This document shows positions 46,891-55,196 of a stretch of DNA of 64,000 nucleotides, one piece after another (position 1 is the stretch's first letter; every line of letters starts with the position of its first letter). Under the pieces are notes generated by a model. The model was not told the DNA's origin. It did no database searches and worked only from the letters and a program-made list of their open reading frames with translations. The DNA is from Phycisphaerae bacterium (lineage in GTDB: Bacteria; Planctomycetota; Phycisphaerae; UBA1845; Fen-1342): NCBI GenBank assembly GCA_028279405.1, contig JANQNU010000087.1, forward strand, positions 62,001-126,000, written 5' to 3'. Both the position numbers and the translations under genes were made by a program.

Positions 46891-48915
46891 TTATTGAAGG
46901 CTGACGAGCACGAGCACCAGTCCGGTTCCGGAATCGAGAGCGGTCATCGCTTTGCCGATGATCGCGCCACGGGCGGCATCATGATCGCGCACCTTCATGG
47001 CGTGCCCCGGCGTGTCGGCGGTCGTGAGCAGATCGCCGGGCTGGATTGCGCCGCTCCGCGCGTCGCAATGCACGTAGACGCGGCCGGTCAAGGCGACCGG
47101 GAACTGGCCGTCGGCGACGGTGCCGGACTGCCCCATGAGCATTCCGGTTTCGACACCCCCGGCGCCGCTGATGATGCCGGCGACGGTTCGGTCATGCGCC
47201 TGGTCACTGACGACCAGCTTGCCGGGGTTTTCGGGGTCGATGCAGACGACCATCCCCGGCAGGGGCTCGGCCGCGTCCTGTTTACCATTCGTCGTTTGGC
47301 GCGTTCGGACGTCAAACTGCTCCGAAAGATCGCTGCCGCCGGTGATTTGCAGGACCTTGGTCATGGTGATGCCGTCGGTGCCGACCTGGAAGACGAGGTC
47401 TCCGCCGTTCGCGCCCGCAAAGCCCTTGATGACCTGGCCGCCGCCGCGGTTGACGAACACCGCATTGCTATCGCTGCTGTTGGAGGTCGAGAACAGGGCA
47501 ATGCCGTTGCTGTTGGTGTTCTCGATCGAGGCGGCCGGCGATGCGAGTCCGCTGCCGACTCCCTGGGCACGGAGCGCGATTGCGTTGGTCGTGAATCCCC
47601 GTGCTTCGACGCCGATGCCGCTGTTGGAGGATCCGAACGTGCCGGTACCGCTGCTGCTGAAACCGTAGATGCCCCAGCCGCCGCTGACCGCGTTCCCGTA
47701 GACGCCGCGACCCCCGGTGGAGCGACCGTAGACGCCCCAGCCGCCGCTGGCGTGCAGGCCATAGACGCCGTAGCCGAGGCCGTTTGTGCCGTTGTTTTCG
47801 CCGAAGACGCCGGCGGAACCGCTTCCGGACAATGTGCTGGTGACCTCGCCGTGGATGGCGTAGGCGCCCGAGTCGGAACTGAGGGTCTGGCCGAGGATTC
47901 CGGTCTCGTTGTTGGATCGGCCGAAGACGCCGAAATCGTTGACGCTCGTGCCGAAGACGCCGACGTTGTCGGTGGAGAGGCCGAAGACCCCGAGCCCGTC
48001 CGCGGACTGGCCGAGGACGCCGGCGCCGGCGCCGTGATTCCGGCCGTAGACGCCGTAGGTGCTTGCGCCGCCATTTTCTTCGACTTCCCCGAAGACGCCC
48101 GCGGCCCCGCCGGTGTTGGATGCGGTCAGGCCATGGACGCCGTAGGCGGCGCCGGATTCGCTGTTATGTTCGCCGAAGACGCCGCTGCTGCCGTTTCCGG
48201 ACGATGTGGTCAGGCCGCGGATTCCGTGGCCGACACCGCTGGCGTTGAAGTGCAGGCCGTAGACGCCGGACGCGGTCGCGCCGGTGGCTCGGCCGTAGAC
48301 GCCGCGGCCGCTCGAGCCGGCCGACTCGCCGTAGACGCCGTAGCCGCCAAGCGATGCGGAAGTCGTGATCCCGCGCACGCCCATGGCGGCGGAGGTGCCT
48401 GAGTTGTTTTCACCACTGATCGTGTAAAACGGCGTGTTTGCCGAGAGCACGAGCGGGTTGGGCACGTTCTGCAGGAAGGCGGCCGAATCGATGCCGTCCA
48501 GGGTGTCGGCGTCCGTTGCGCTGTCGGCATTTTCCGCGTGCAGCGCATTTGCGGCGAAGGCCGCGTACGTCAACTCCTGCCGGCCGGACAGGGTCGTATA
48601 GGTCGGGTCCCGGTCGCGCTTGACCGAGATTTCCAGCCAGCGTGTCTGCGAGCCGATGTTTGCCAATTGGGGCATTTCGAAGACCAGGGTGAACAGTCCT
48701 TGGTCGACGTCGACGCCGTCGACATCGACGGTCGCGATCGGGAATCCCAGGATCGCGCGGTCGTAGAGGCGGATTCGGAAATCTGCCAGACCGTCGTAGG
48801 GCTGGCTCTGAAAGTCCAGGATGCCCTGATAGGTGATGGGAACGTTGCTACCGGCAAATGCGGTCGTGGCGACCACCAGAGCCGCCATGCTGTTGAGAAT
48901 GCACCATTTTCGCAT
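46891..48915 (-). CDS. Exported GVYG/GVFG-repeat protein with processing-like C-terminus
   Basis: 674 residues. The signal peptide is NSMAALVVATTAFA. The N-terminal domain (VPITYQGILDFQSQPYDGLADFRIRLYD) is typical of exported planctomycete proteins. Residues ~180-470 contain about twenty GxYG, GVFG or GVHG units spaced 8-20 residues, like tail-fibre triple-stranded beta-helices. The C-terminal ~170 residues (GSDLSEQFDVR, VVCIDPENPGKLVVSDQ, VALTGRVYVHCDARSGAIQPGDLL, ending LVLVLVSLQ) resemble intramolecular-chaperone/peptidase G2-type ends that cleave themselves after folding; the match is by eye. A good GGAGGA site precedes ATG 48915. It is the first gene of a three-gene exported-protein operon. 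Confidence 0.8.
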   Translation of the reverse strand: MRKWCILNSMAALVVATTAFAGSNVPITYQGILDFQSQPYDGLADFRIRLYDRAILGFPIATVDVDGVDVDQGLFTLVFEMPQLANIGSQTRWLEISVKRDRDPTYTTLSGRQELTYAAFAANALHAENADSATDADTLDGIDSAAFLQNVPNPLVLSANTPFYTISGENNSGTSAAMGVRGITTSASLGGYGVYGESAGSSGRGVYGRATGATASGVYGLHFNASGVGHGIRGLTTSSGNGSSGVFGEHNSESGAAYGVHGLTASNTGGAAGVFGEVEENGGASTYGVYGRNHGAGAGVLGQSADGLGVFGLSTDNVGVFGTSVNDFGVFGRSNNETGILGQTLSSDSGAYAIHGEVTSTLSGSGSAGVFGENNGTNGLGYGVYGLHASGGWGVYGRSTGGRGVYGNAVSGGWGIYGFSSSGTGTFGSSNSGIGVEARGFTTNAIALRAQGVGSGLASPAASIENTNSNGIALFSTSNSSDSNAVFVNRGGGQVIKGFAGANGGDLVFQVGTDGITMTKVLQITGGSDLSEQFDVRTRQTTNGKQDAAEPLPGMVVCIDPENPGKLVVSDQAHDRTVAGIISGAGGVETGMLMGQSGTVADGQFPVALTGRVYVHCDARSGAIQPGDLLTTADTPGHAMKVRDHDAARGAIIGKAMTALDSGTGLVLVLVSLQ

Positions 48916-49180
48916 TGTTGTCGTCCTCCAGAATGAACGCGGTCAGCGCGGGGCCTTCGCCCGCTACATCGCATCGCGACGTAACTGGCGGCAGACTGCG
49001 GACTTTTTTTGGAGAGATTTGCGAGAGCATCCCGACGTGGAAGGATCGCGTGGTTACCGGTCCGTCGTCAGGTTCGAGCATACACCTTCCGCGTGCGATC
49101 CGATATGATCGACCATGGTGGTTCCGTCGGTCCGCTGTGGTCTGGCGGTTTGTCCTACGTTGTTCGGGAGTGCCACACTC

Positions 49181-50092
49181 GTGTCCAGCTATCACCTGAC
49201 CCACTTGAAGCAGCTCGAATCCGAGAGCATCCACATCATTCGCGAGGTCGTCGCGGAGTTCGAGCGGCCGGTCATGCTCTATTCGATCGGCAAGGACTCG
49301 GCGGTGATGCTGCACCTGGCACTGAAGGCATTTCACCCGGGCAAACCCCCGTTCCCGCTCCTGCACGTCGATACGACTTGGAAGTTCCGCGAGATGATCC
49401 GGTTCCGCGACGAGTACGTCGGCAAAGAGCTGGGGCTCGAACTGCTGGTACACACGAACCAGGAGGGTGTCGCGGCCGGCGTCTCGCCGTTCACGCACGG
49501 CAGCAAGAAGCACACCCATATCATGAAGACGGTGGCACTGAAGCAGGCGCTCGACCTGCATCGCTTCGACGCGGCTTTTGGCGGCGCTCGGCGAGACGAG
49601 GAGAAATCGCGGGCCAAAGAGCGTGTCTACTCGTTCCGTGATCGCAACCACACCTGGGATCCGCGCAACCAGCGCCCCGAACTCTGGAACCTCTACAACG
49701 GTTTCGTTAATCAGCAGGAGAGTATCCGTGTCTTCCCGCTCTCGAACTGGACCGAGCTGGACGTCTGGCAATACGTTCACTTGGAGCAGATCCCCCTTGT
49801 CCCGCTGTACTTCGCCGCCCCGCGCCCGGTCGTCAACCGCGACGGCGTGCTCATTATGGTCGACGACGATCGGATGGAACTCGCGCCAGGCGAGCAGCCT
49901 GAGACCAAAACGGTCCGATTTCGTACGCTCGGTTGTTATCCGTTGACCGGAGCTGTCGAATCCACCGCGACCACGCTGCCCGAAATCATCCAGGAAATGC
50001 TCCTGACCAAACACTCGGAGCGTCAGGGTCGCGTGATCGACTACGACCAATCGGGCTCGATGGAAGAGAAAAAGAAGGAAGGGTACTTCTAG
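49181..50092 (+). CDS. cysD: Sulfate adenylyltransferase subunit 2
   Basis: 303 residues, the normal length of CysD. It has the ATP-binding PP-loop variant [33 protein letters not shown] and the characteristic C-terminal run ([15 protein letters not shown], then [22 protein letters not shown]). With the GTPase CysN it makes APS from sulfate and ATP. The start is placed at GTG 49181 just before [12 protein letters not shown], with GGGAG upstream; the frame extends to 49115, but that part is not CysD-like. No cysN follows; downstream are only hairpins. Confidence 0.96.
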   Translation: MSSYHLTHLKQLESESIHIIREVVAEFERPVMLYSIGKDSAVMLHLALKAFHPGKPPFPLLHVDTTWKFREMIRFRDEYVGKELGLELLVHTNQEGVAAGVSPFTHGSKKHTHIMKTVALKQALDLHRFDAAFGGARRDEEKSRAKERVYSFRDRNHTWDPRNQRPELWNLYNGFVNQQESIRVFPLSNWTELDVWQYVHLEQIPLVPLYFAAPRPVVNRDGVLIMVDDDRMELAPGEQPETKTVRFRTLGCYPLTGAVESTATTLPEIIQEMLLTKHSERQGRVIDYDQSGSMEEKKKEGYF

Positions 50093-50119
50093 ATCTCGAC
50101 CAACATCTTGGTGCGCATG

Positions 50120-50144
50120 GTCCCCCGCTTCCAGGATGGGGGAC
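50120..50144. repeat. Hairpin GTCCCCC/GGGGGAC
   Basis: A 7-bp perfect stem, 11-nt loop. First of the series after cysD, and it could serve as the cysD transcript end. Confidence 0.55.
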
Positions 50145-50219
50145 GTCCCGACGCGAACCGAACACCAAACACAACGAGTCCCGAGCGCGAGCGAGGGGTC
50201 ATGGCGCGCGTCCGGGTGG

Positions 50220-50241
50220 CACTGGTAGCTTGCTACCAGCG
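50220..50241. repeat. Dispersed palindromic element, second copy
   Basis: CTGGTAGC and GCTACCAG around TT, preceded by GGGTGGCA as at 4676-4697. An outer base pair is lost (A opposite C). Confidence 0.7.
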
Positions 50242-50295
50242 TTTGGACGATGCTGGGACGAGATCGGTAGGTCCACACTGACGTCCGATCGAGCA

Positions 50296-50372
50296 CGGTG
50301 CCCCACCCTTCTAGGGTGGGGGACGCGTTTCGATCAGCAAGTCAATGTGTCCCCCAGGGTAGAACCCTGGGG
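50296..50372. repeat. Pair of inverted-relative covarying hairpins
   Basis: Copy A: CCCCACCCT-TCT-AGGGTGGGG (50301-50321). Copy B: CCCCAGGGT-AGA-ACCCTGGGG (50352-50372). Read on the other strand, B has the same outer frame as A (GGTGCCCCA before, TGGGGGAC after) and the same TCT loop. Its inner stem is GGGT/ACCC where A has CCCT/AGGG. Three base pairs are flipped on both sides with pairing preserved. Confidence 0.75.
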
Positions 50373-50406
50373 CACCTACACCATCTTAACGCGAAGTGAT
50401 GACTGA

Positions 50407-50431
50407 ACACTGGCGGCTTGTCCGCCAGTGT
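50407..50431. repeat. Dispersed palindromic element, CTTGT-loop copy
   Basis: Arms ACACTGGCGG and CCGCCAGTGT, a perfect 10-bp stem around CTTGT. The outer CACTGG/CCAGTG pairs are identical to those at 4676-4697, while the inner pairs differ on both sides. Confidence 0.75.
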
Positions 50432-50449
50432 CGGGACGTGCGCAAACCA

Positions 50450-50501
50450 AGGGTGGGGCGGGCGTCTCGCCCACCGTTGGACCTGTCGCTAGCGCTCCAG
50501 G
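50450..50501. repeat. Copy of the GGGTGGGGCGGGCG element
   Basis: AGGGTGGGGCGGGCG-TCT-CGCCCACC followed by TCGCTAGCGCTCC. It resembles 43511-43562 (AGGGTGGGGCGGGCG-CCT-CGCCCGCC, then TCGCTTGCGCTCC). The two composites share order and spacing. Confidence 0.65.
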
Positions 50502-50542
50502 CTTGCGTCGGGTGCCATGCCGACGCGGAGCGTTCGGTATGC

Positions 50543-50977
50543 CTACGCAGCTTCGACTTTTGATATCAGGGCCGCGATCACCGCGCGTAGGGACCAGGCC
50601 GCAGTTCGAACCCAGTTCGTCGCGACCAGCCGCCGGGCGACGATCGGGTCGAAGCCTGCCATTAGCTTTGTGTGACAGGGGACCTGCAGGAACGCGGTCG
50701 AGCCCCAGACCACGATCACCAGGATCGCCCCGATGAGTGCAAGGGTGTGCGACGTTCCCGCCTCCGCCAGAAACAACAGCATCGCAGCTGTTACGGCCTC
50801 CACGCCCATCAGCGGGGCGACAAGCCAGGTGATGCGCGATGTGTGTGCTCGTTCGTACGCGCTGAATGCCTCCTCGCCTACCATTGCGTACAGCGGGTAG
50901 TGAACGAGCTGAACGAACCAGATCAGGCCGGCCATCATGATCGTCGCTAGTGTGTGCAGCGCAAACAGCGTGTCCAT
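50543..50977 (-). CDS. Four-helix membrane protein
   Basis: 144 residues from ATG 50977 with four hydrophobic helices (LFALHTLATIMMAGLIWFVQLVHYPLY; ITWLVAPLMGVEAVTAAMLLFL; TLALIGAILVIVVWGSTAFLQ; a weaker one near WVRTAAWSLRAVIAALI). The pattern WFVQLVHYPLY...VPCHTKL resembles uncharacterised small membrane proteins with conserved His and Pro. It starts 2 nt after the stop of the SDR gene, so it is translated from the same mRNA. The function is unknown. Confidence 0.7.
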   Translation of the reverse strand: MDTLFALHTLATIMMAGLIWFVQLVHYPLYAMVGEEAFSAYERAHTSRITWLVAPLMGVEAVTAAMLLFLAEAGTSHTLALIGAILVIVVWGSTAFLQVPCHTKLMAGFDPIVARRLVATNWVRTAAWSLRAVIAALISKVEAA

Positions 50978-50979
50978 CT

Positions 50980-52518
50980 CTATGTACTCTTCGTCTGTTG
51001 GCTTGGGTTCGCGTAGGGGCGCGGCACGGTGGGCGGGTTCGGTCGTCGCTCGCGAACCGCGCGTTCCGCTGCTTGTCGGATTCCCTTGAGCATGCCCTCG
51101 AACACCAGCCCGTGTAACGGCATGACGGAGTACCAATATGCGAGCCCCGTCAGCCCTTTCGGCTGGAAGACCGCGGTCTGGGTGAGCGTCGCGCGCTCCG
51201 GGTTGCGGTCGTTCGGTTGCACTCCGAAGCGGAGGATGGCGATTCCGGGGAGCTTCATTTCCGCGCGCAGCTCCAATTGGCGGTTCGGCTCGACCGCCGT
51301 GACCCGCCAGAAGTCGAGGGCCTCACCAAATGCGAGTTGCCGCGGATCGCGCCGTCCGCGACGCAACCCCGGTCCTCCGACAAGTCTGTCCATCCAGCCG
51401 CGCACCTGCCACAGCCAGTCCGCAGCGTAGTATCCGTTCGCGCCGCCAATCCGCGCCACAGCCGCGTAGACCGTTTCCGGGGGGGCTTCGACCTCAACCG
51501 AGCGCTCGTCACGGAACAACTTGCCGCCGGCCCAGTCGGGGTCGCCGGGCATCGGCCCCGCGTCGAACCACGCGGTCTTGATCTCAGCGTCCCGGGTTCG
51601 GCTCAACGCGGCTTCAATTGCCTCGCGAATCGTCAGCAGCCGTTGCGGCATGAGCCGTTCGGCGGCGTCATCGCGACAGACGACGCGGTTGCGCAGGCCT
51701 TCGGCCAGCGGGCGCGCGATTCGCCGACTCACCGGCGTCACCAGGTGAATCCACAGCGAACTGAGCCGCGGCGTCAGGACCGGGACGGTCACGATGATCC
51801 GCTTGCGCAGTCCGAGCGCGGCCGCCATCGTCTGCATGAGTTCTTTGTACGTCACGATCTCGGGGCCACCGATGTCGAGCGTCCGCCCGACCGTCTCCGG
51901 CACGCCCAGGCAAGCCACGAGATAATGCAGCACGTTGCGAACCGCGATCGGCTGCGACTCGGTCCTGACCCAGCGCGGCGTGAACATGACCGGCAACCGC
52001 TCGACCAGATACCGCAGAATCTCGAACGATGCCGAGCCCGAGCCGATGATCATCGCCGCCCGCAGTACCGTGAGCGGTACCGGGCCCGACGCCAGTGCTC
52101 GCTCGACTTCGCGCCGAGATGTAAGGTGCTCACTCAGTCGCGGGCCCGTTTCTCCCAGCCCACCGAGATAGATGATCCGCTCCAGCCCAGCGTCTGCTGC
52201 TGCGGACGCAAACGTCTCGCCTAGCGCGCGATCACGCTCGCGATACGCAGGCCCGACCGCTTCCATCGAGTGCACCAGATAGTACGCCGACCCACACCCC
52301 GCCATGGACCGCGACAACGTTGCTCCGTCGCTAACGTCGCAGCGCACGACTTCGACGTCCGGGCTCGTTACCCACGGGCGCGATTCCAGCTTGCGCGGCT
52401 CCCGCGCAGCGCAGCGTACGCGGTAGCCTGCCGCCAGGAGCCGCTGGACCAACCGGCCACCGATGTAGCCGCTGGCGCCGGTCACGAATACCGGCTTTCG
52501 GAATGAATCTGCGCTCAT
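50980..52518 (-). CDS. NAD(P)-binding epimerase-like protein with DUF2867-type C-terminus
   Basis: 512 residues. The Rossmann motif GASGYIGGRLV (14-24) begins an extended SDR domain of atypical type (NAD-dependent epimerase/NmrA-like, no clear YxxxK; the region YLVHSMEAVGPAY takes that place). From about residue 325 a second domain (WFDAGPMPGDPDWAGGKLFRDERSVEVEAPPETVYAAVARIGG...) matches the polyketide-cyclase-like DUF2867 arrangement found fused to such SDRs. The substrate is unknown. The middle of a four-gene operon with PAP2, cupin and the four-helix protein. Confidence 0.85.
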   Translation of the reverse strand: MSADSFRKPVFVTGASGYIGGRLVQRLLAAGYRVRCAAREPRKLESRPWVTSPDVEVVRCDVSDGATLSRSMAGCGSAYYLVHSMEAVGPAYRERDRALGETFASAAADAGLERIIYLGGLGETGPRLSEHLTSRREVERALASGPVPLTVLRAAMIIGSGSASFEILRYLVERLPVMFTPRWVRTESQPIAVRNVLHYLVACLGVPETVGRTLDIGGPEIVTYKELMQTMAAALGLRKRIIVTVPVLTPRLSSLWIHLVTPVSRRIARPLAEGLRNRVVCRDDAAERLMPQRLLTIREAIEAALSRTRDAEIKTAWFDAGPMPGDPDWAGGKLFRDERSVEVEAPPETVYAAVARIGGANGYYAADWLWQVRGWMDRLVGGPGLRRGRRDPRQLAFGEALDFWRVTAVEPNRQLELRAEMKLPGIAILRFGVQPNDRNPERATLTQTAVFQPKGLTGLAYWYSVMPLHGLVFEGMLKGIRQAAERAVRERRPNPPTVPRPYANPSQQTKST

Positions 52519-52587
52519 GGTTGCGTCCGGGCGCCCGGCACCGTCGGGCGGCGGTGGGCGGATATGGGCGGAATCAGTGCGCGCGGC

Positions 52588-53094
52588 CTACTCGCGCGTC
52601 AGCTCGATGATATGCGCTTCGAACGCAGGATAGCGTTTGACGAGGTCGGCTCGCGCGCCGATTTGAAAGTCAGCGAACGCAAAGCCGGGCGCCATTGTCG
52701 TCCCGAGCAGCGCGTACTCGCCACCTTGAACCAGCCGGGATCCTTGCCAGACCCCGCCGGGGACGACGACCTGCGGCCGCATTCCGGCGGAGAGGTCCGT
52801 TCCGAGTACAACGATTTCGCCGCGGCCGCTCGGGTGAAGTTGGAGCATCTCCACCGGATCGCCCGTATAGAAATGAAACACCTCGTCGCCGGGCAGTTGA
52901 TGCATGGACGAGAACGTTCCCTGCTTCAGCAGGTAGTAGATTGCAGTGCTGACGGAACGCTCGCTGTCATAGTCATCCGGGAGCGCCGTCGCGGGGATCG
53001 TCTCCTTGGAACGGTAGGTCTCGTCGTAGAATCCCCCCTCGCCGGGATGCAAGCGAAGCCCGAGCTGTTCGATGATCTCTTCGGCGCGACCCAC
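52588..53094 (-). CDS. Cupin_5 (DUF985) family protein
   Basis: 168 residues, normal family length. Motifs: LGLRLHPGEGGFYDETYRS, then TAIYYLLKQGTFSSMHQLPGDEVFHFYTGDPVEM and VVVPGGVWQGSRL, with FADFQIG near the end, as in the double-stranded beta-helix Cupin_5. The enzymatic role is not established for the family. It lies 25 nt downstream of the PAP2 gene and 69 nt upstream of the SDR gene. Confidence 0.92.
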   Translation of the reverse strand: MGRAEEIIEQLGLRLHPGEGGFYDETYRSKETIPATALPDDYDSERSVSTAIYYLLKQGTFSSMHQLPGDEVFHFYTGDPVEMLQLHPSGRGEIVVLGTDLSAGMRPQVVVPGGVWQGSRLVQGGEYALLGTTMAPGFAFADFQIGARADLVKRYPAFEAHIIELTRE

Positions 53095-53119
53095 AGAAAA
53101 ACCTCCGATCGGGAGCGCC

Positions 53120-53755
53120 TCAAGGCGCTGCGGACGTATTCTCTTCTGACAGTTCGTGAAAGCTGTAGAACCGCTTGCCGAGCAGCGTGCTCGCGATCGC
53201 CGCGCTAAATGCGCCGATCGCCGCGCCCGCGATGACGTCGGAAAGATAGTGTTTTTCCGTCAGAATCCGCTCGAACGCCACCGCCGGCGCCCAGACGAGC
53301 ATTACCCAGCGCGTCTTCGGGACGTGCAGGAAGAACAGGGTCGCGACGCAGAACGCGTAGGTCGAGTGTCCCGACGGAAACGACGCGAGCTCTCCGCGGG
53401 CGGTCATCCACTCGAAATAGAGGTTGCCCTGGCCGGTGAACGGCCGGGCTCGCGCAAAAATGACCTTCAGCAGGTGGGTAATCGCCGTGGAGATGATCAC
53501 CGGCGTGAAGAATCCGATCAGCAGTCGATTGCCGTTGGGGAGGGTGCGCACGAGTTGAATGAAGAAGAGAAAGCCCGTCCCGAGCAGCACGAACTTGAAC
53601 CACTCCCAGATGTGTCCCTTGCGCTCGACGACGTAGGCAGCGAAACGCTCCTCGAATGGGATCACCGCAAAAGCGAGTGCGAAGAAGCCCAGCAGCGCAA
53701 ACCAGGTCCAACCAGGGATTCGCGACGACTTAGACAGTGGCTCGAGCGGCTGCAT
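53120..53755 (-). CDS. PAP2 superfamily membrane phosphatase
   Basis: 211 residues from ATG 53755. It has about six membrane segments with the three-part active site: KVIFARARPF (KxxxxxxRP), FPSGHST (PSGH) and RILTEKHYLSDVIAG (xRxxxxxHxxxD). It removes phosphate from lipid substrates such as undecaprenyl pyrophosphate or phosphatidic acid. The start is uncertain: a longer frame to 53983 would overlap divergent rsgA, so the shorter start is preferred. First gene of a four-gene operon. Confidence 0.9.
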   Translation of the reverse strand: MQPLEPLSKSSRIPGWTWFALLGFFALAFAVIPFEERFAAYVVERKGHIWEWFKFVLLGTGFLFFIQLVRTLPNGNRLLIGFFTPVIISTAITHLLKVIFARARPFTGQGNLYFEWMTARGELASFPSGHSTYAFCVATLFFLHVPKTRWVMLVWAPAVAFERILTEKHYLSDVIAGAAIGAFSAAIASTLLGKRFYSFHELSEENTSAAP

Positions 53756-53832
53756 GTGGTGAGGATACTCCCTGTGGGTTTCGATGATTCGGTAGACCGT
53801 TCTTGCGAGCCATTGGGGTACAATAGTCGCGA

Positions 53833-55104
53833 ATGAGCCGCAAACGTCAATCCGGAAAGAAGGTCCGCGTCGACTTTCGGCAGAATCGCTCGGCCCGCAA
53901 GCGCAGCGACGACTGGACACGTCGCTACCGCGAGCAACAGGATGCCGTCGAGGATACCGAACGGGTGGAAAGCGTGCGCCCAAAAGGCGACCTCTCCCGT
54001 CGGCGAACGGTGATCGTCGACGACGCCGACTCGCCGATTGTGGACGAGTCTCAATGGCGAAAGGGCATGGTCACGATCGTTCGCGGCCTGCACTGCATTG
54101 TCGCTGACCCGAACGGTCAAACCTGGGAATGCACCGTTCGGCGAGTCCTGCGCACACTGCTGATCGAACAGCGCTCGGCCGTGACCGTTGGTGATCGGGT
54201 CTGGATCTCGGATCAGTCCGGGCACCACGACGGTCAGCCGGTAGGCGTGATCGAACGCGTCGCACCGCGCTCCAGCGAGCTCTGCCGCCAGGACGGCCGC
54301 GGCCGTGGCCACACGATTGTCGCCAATGCAGACCAGTTGCTGATCGTGGCGTCCGTGGCGCAGCCGGCACTCAAGCCGCACCTGATCGACCGCTACCTGG
54401 TGGCGGCGTTGAAAGGCGGCCTCCGGCCGATCATCTGCTTCAACAAGATCGATCTGATCGACGACGAGCGGTCAACGGACATCGATCTCGACGAGCTACA
54501 CGATTCAATGCCCGTATCGCGTGCTGCGCCGGAAAACGAAATCGTCCGGGACGACCAGGCGGACGAACCGCCGTCGACCGGTTCGGTCTTCCGTCCGAGT
54601 GTTGCGAGCGTTATTACCGAGTTGACTGCGTTGGGTTACACGTGCATCGAGACCAGTGCCGCCACCGGCCAGGGACTCGATGTGTTGCGGGCCCAACTCT
54701 CGGACCACGTGACCGTTCTGTCGGGACAAAGCGGGGTGGGCAAGAGTTCGCTGATCAATCAGGTCGAACCCGGGCTGGCGCTGACGACCGGTGCCGTGAG
54801 TCGTGAGAACGAGAAGGGCCGTCATACAACCACCCACGCCCGTTTGCTGCCACTTTCGTTCGGCGGATACGTGGTCGATACGCCGGGTATTCGGACGTTC
54901 GACCTCTGGGAGGTCGGGGCCGCCGAGCTGGAGGCATTCTTCGAAGACTTTCTGCCCTTTATCGACCGCTGCCGATTCAACGATTGTCTGCACCGCGACG
55001 AAGCCGGCTGTGCCGTCGTCGCCGCGATGGAGGTCGGCGACATCAGCCCGCGGCGCTACTGGAGCTATGCCAAGATGTTCGACGAGCGCGCCGGTCGCGC
55101 GTAA
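53833..55104 (+). CDS. rsgA: Ribosome small-subunit-dependent GTPase A
   Basis: 423 residues, longer than usual (~300-350). The GTPase motifs are circularly permuted as in RsgA: G4 NKID (~203-206) first, G1 GQSGVGKSS (~297-305) next, G3 DTPG (~348). The zinc finger is CRFNDCLHRDEAGC. The N-terminal OB domain (MVTIVRGLHCIVADPNG, then RTLLIEQRSAVTVGDRV) binds 30S. Extra length comes from a basic N-terminus (SRKRQSGKKVRVDFRQNRSARKR) and an acidic insert between G4 and G1 (DDERSTDIDLDELHDSMP onward). It helps 30S maturation. Confidence 0.96.
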   Translation: MSRKRQSGKKVRVDFRQNRSARKRSDDWTRRYREQQDAVEDTERVESVRPKGDLSRRRTVIVDDADSPIVDESQWRKGMVTIVRGLHCIVADPNGQTWECTVRRVLRTLLIEQRSAVTVGDRVWISDQSGHHDGQPVGVIERVAPRSSELCRQDGRGRGHTIVANADQLLIVASVAQPALKPHLIDRYLVAALKGGLRPIICFNKIDLIDDERSTDIDLDELHDSMPVSRAAPENEIVRDDQADEPPSTGSVFRPSVASVITELTALGYTCIETSAATGQGLDVLRAQLSDHVTVLSGQSGVGKSSLINQVEPGLALTTGAVSRENEKGRHTTTHARLLPLSFGGYVVDTPGIRTFDLWEVGAAELEAFFEDFLPFIDRCRFNDCLHRDEAGCAVVAAMEVGDISPRRYWSYAKMFDERAGRA

Positions 55105-55131
55105 TCGTATCTTCCAATACGATTCTCCCCA

Positions 55132-55162
55132 ACAAAAAAAGGTGCGACCTAAGCCGCACCTT
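55132..55162 (-). terminator. Intrinsic terminator of clpC
   Basis: On the minus strand: AAGGTGCG, loop GCTTAGGT, CGCACCTT, followed directly by TTTTTTG. An 8-bp stem with a proper U-run, 34 nt after the clpC stop codon. This is the clearest terminator for a longer gene in the window. Confidence 0.9.
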
Positions 55163-55196
55163 CTTGAGTGTCGTGAGAACCGCGATCCGCGTGCTG

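Larger units (their letters stand above)
50093..50542. other. Gene-free region packed with hairpins
   Basis: 450 nt between convergent cysD and a small membrane-protein gene. At least six hairpins lie between 50120 and 50475, almost end to end. Several have perfect 9-10-bp stems; two of them are inverted relatives of each other. No reading frame looks like a gene. See the separate repeat entries. Confidence 0.75.

Noticed and set aside
46891-48915. Prophage tail fibre
   Set aside because: The repeats and C-terminus are fibre-like, but there is a signal peptide and no phage gene nearby; the neighbours are exported bacterial proteases.
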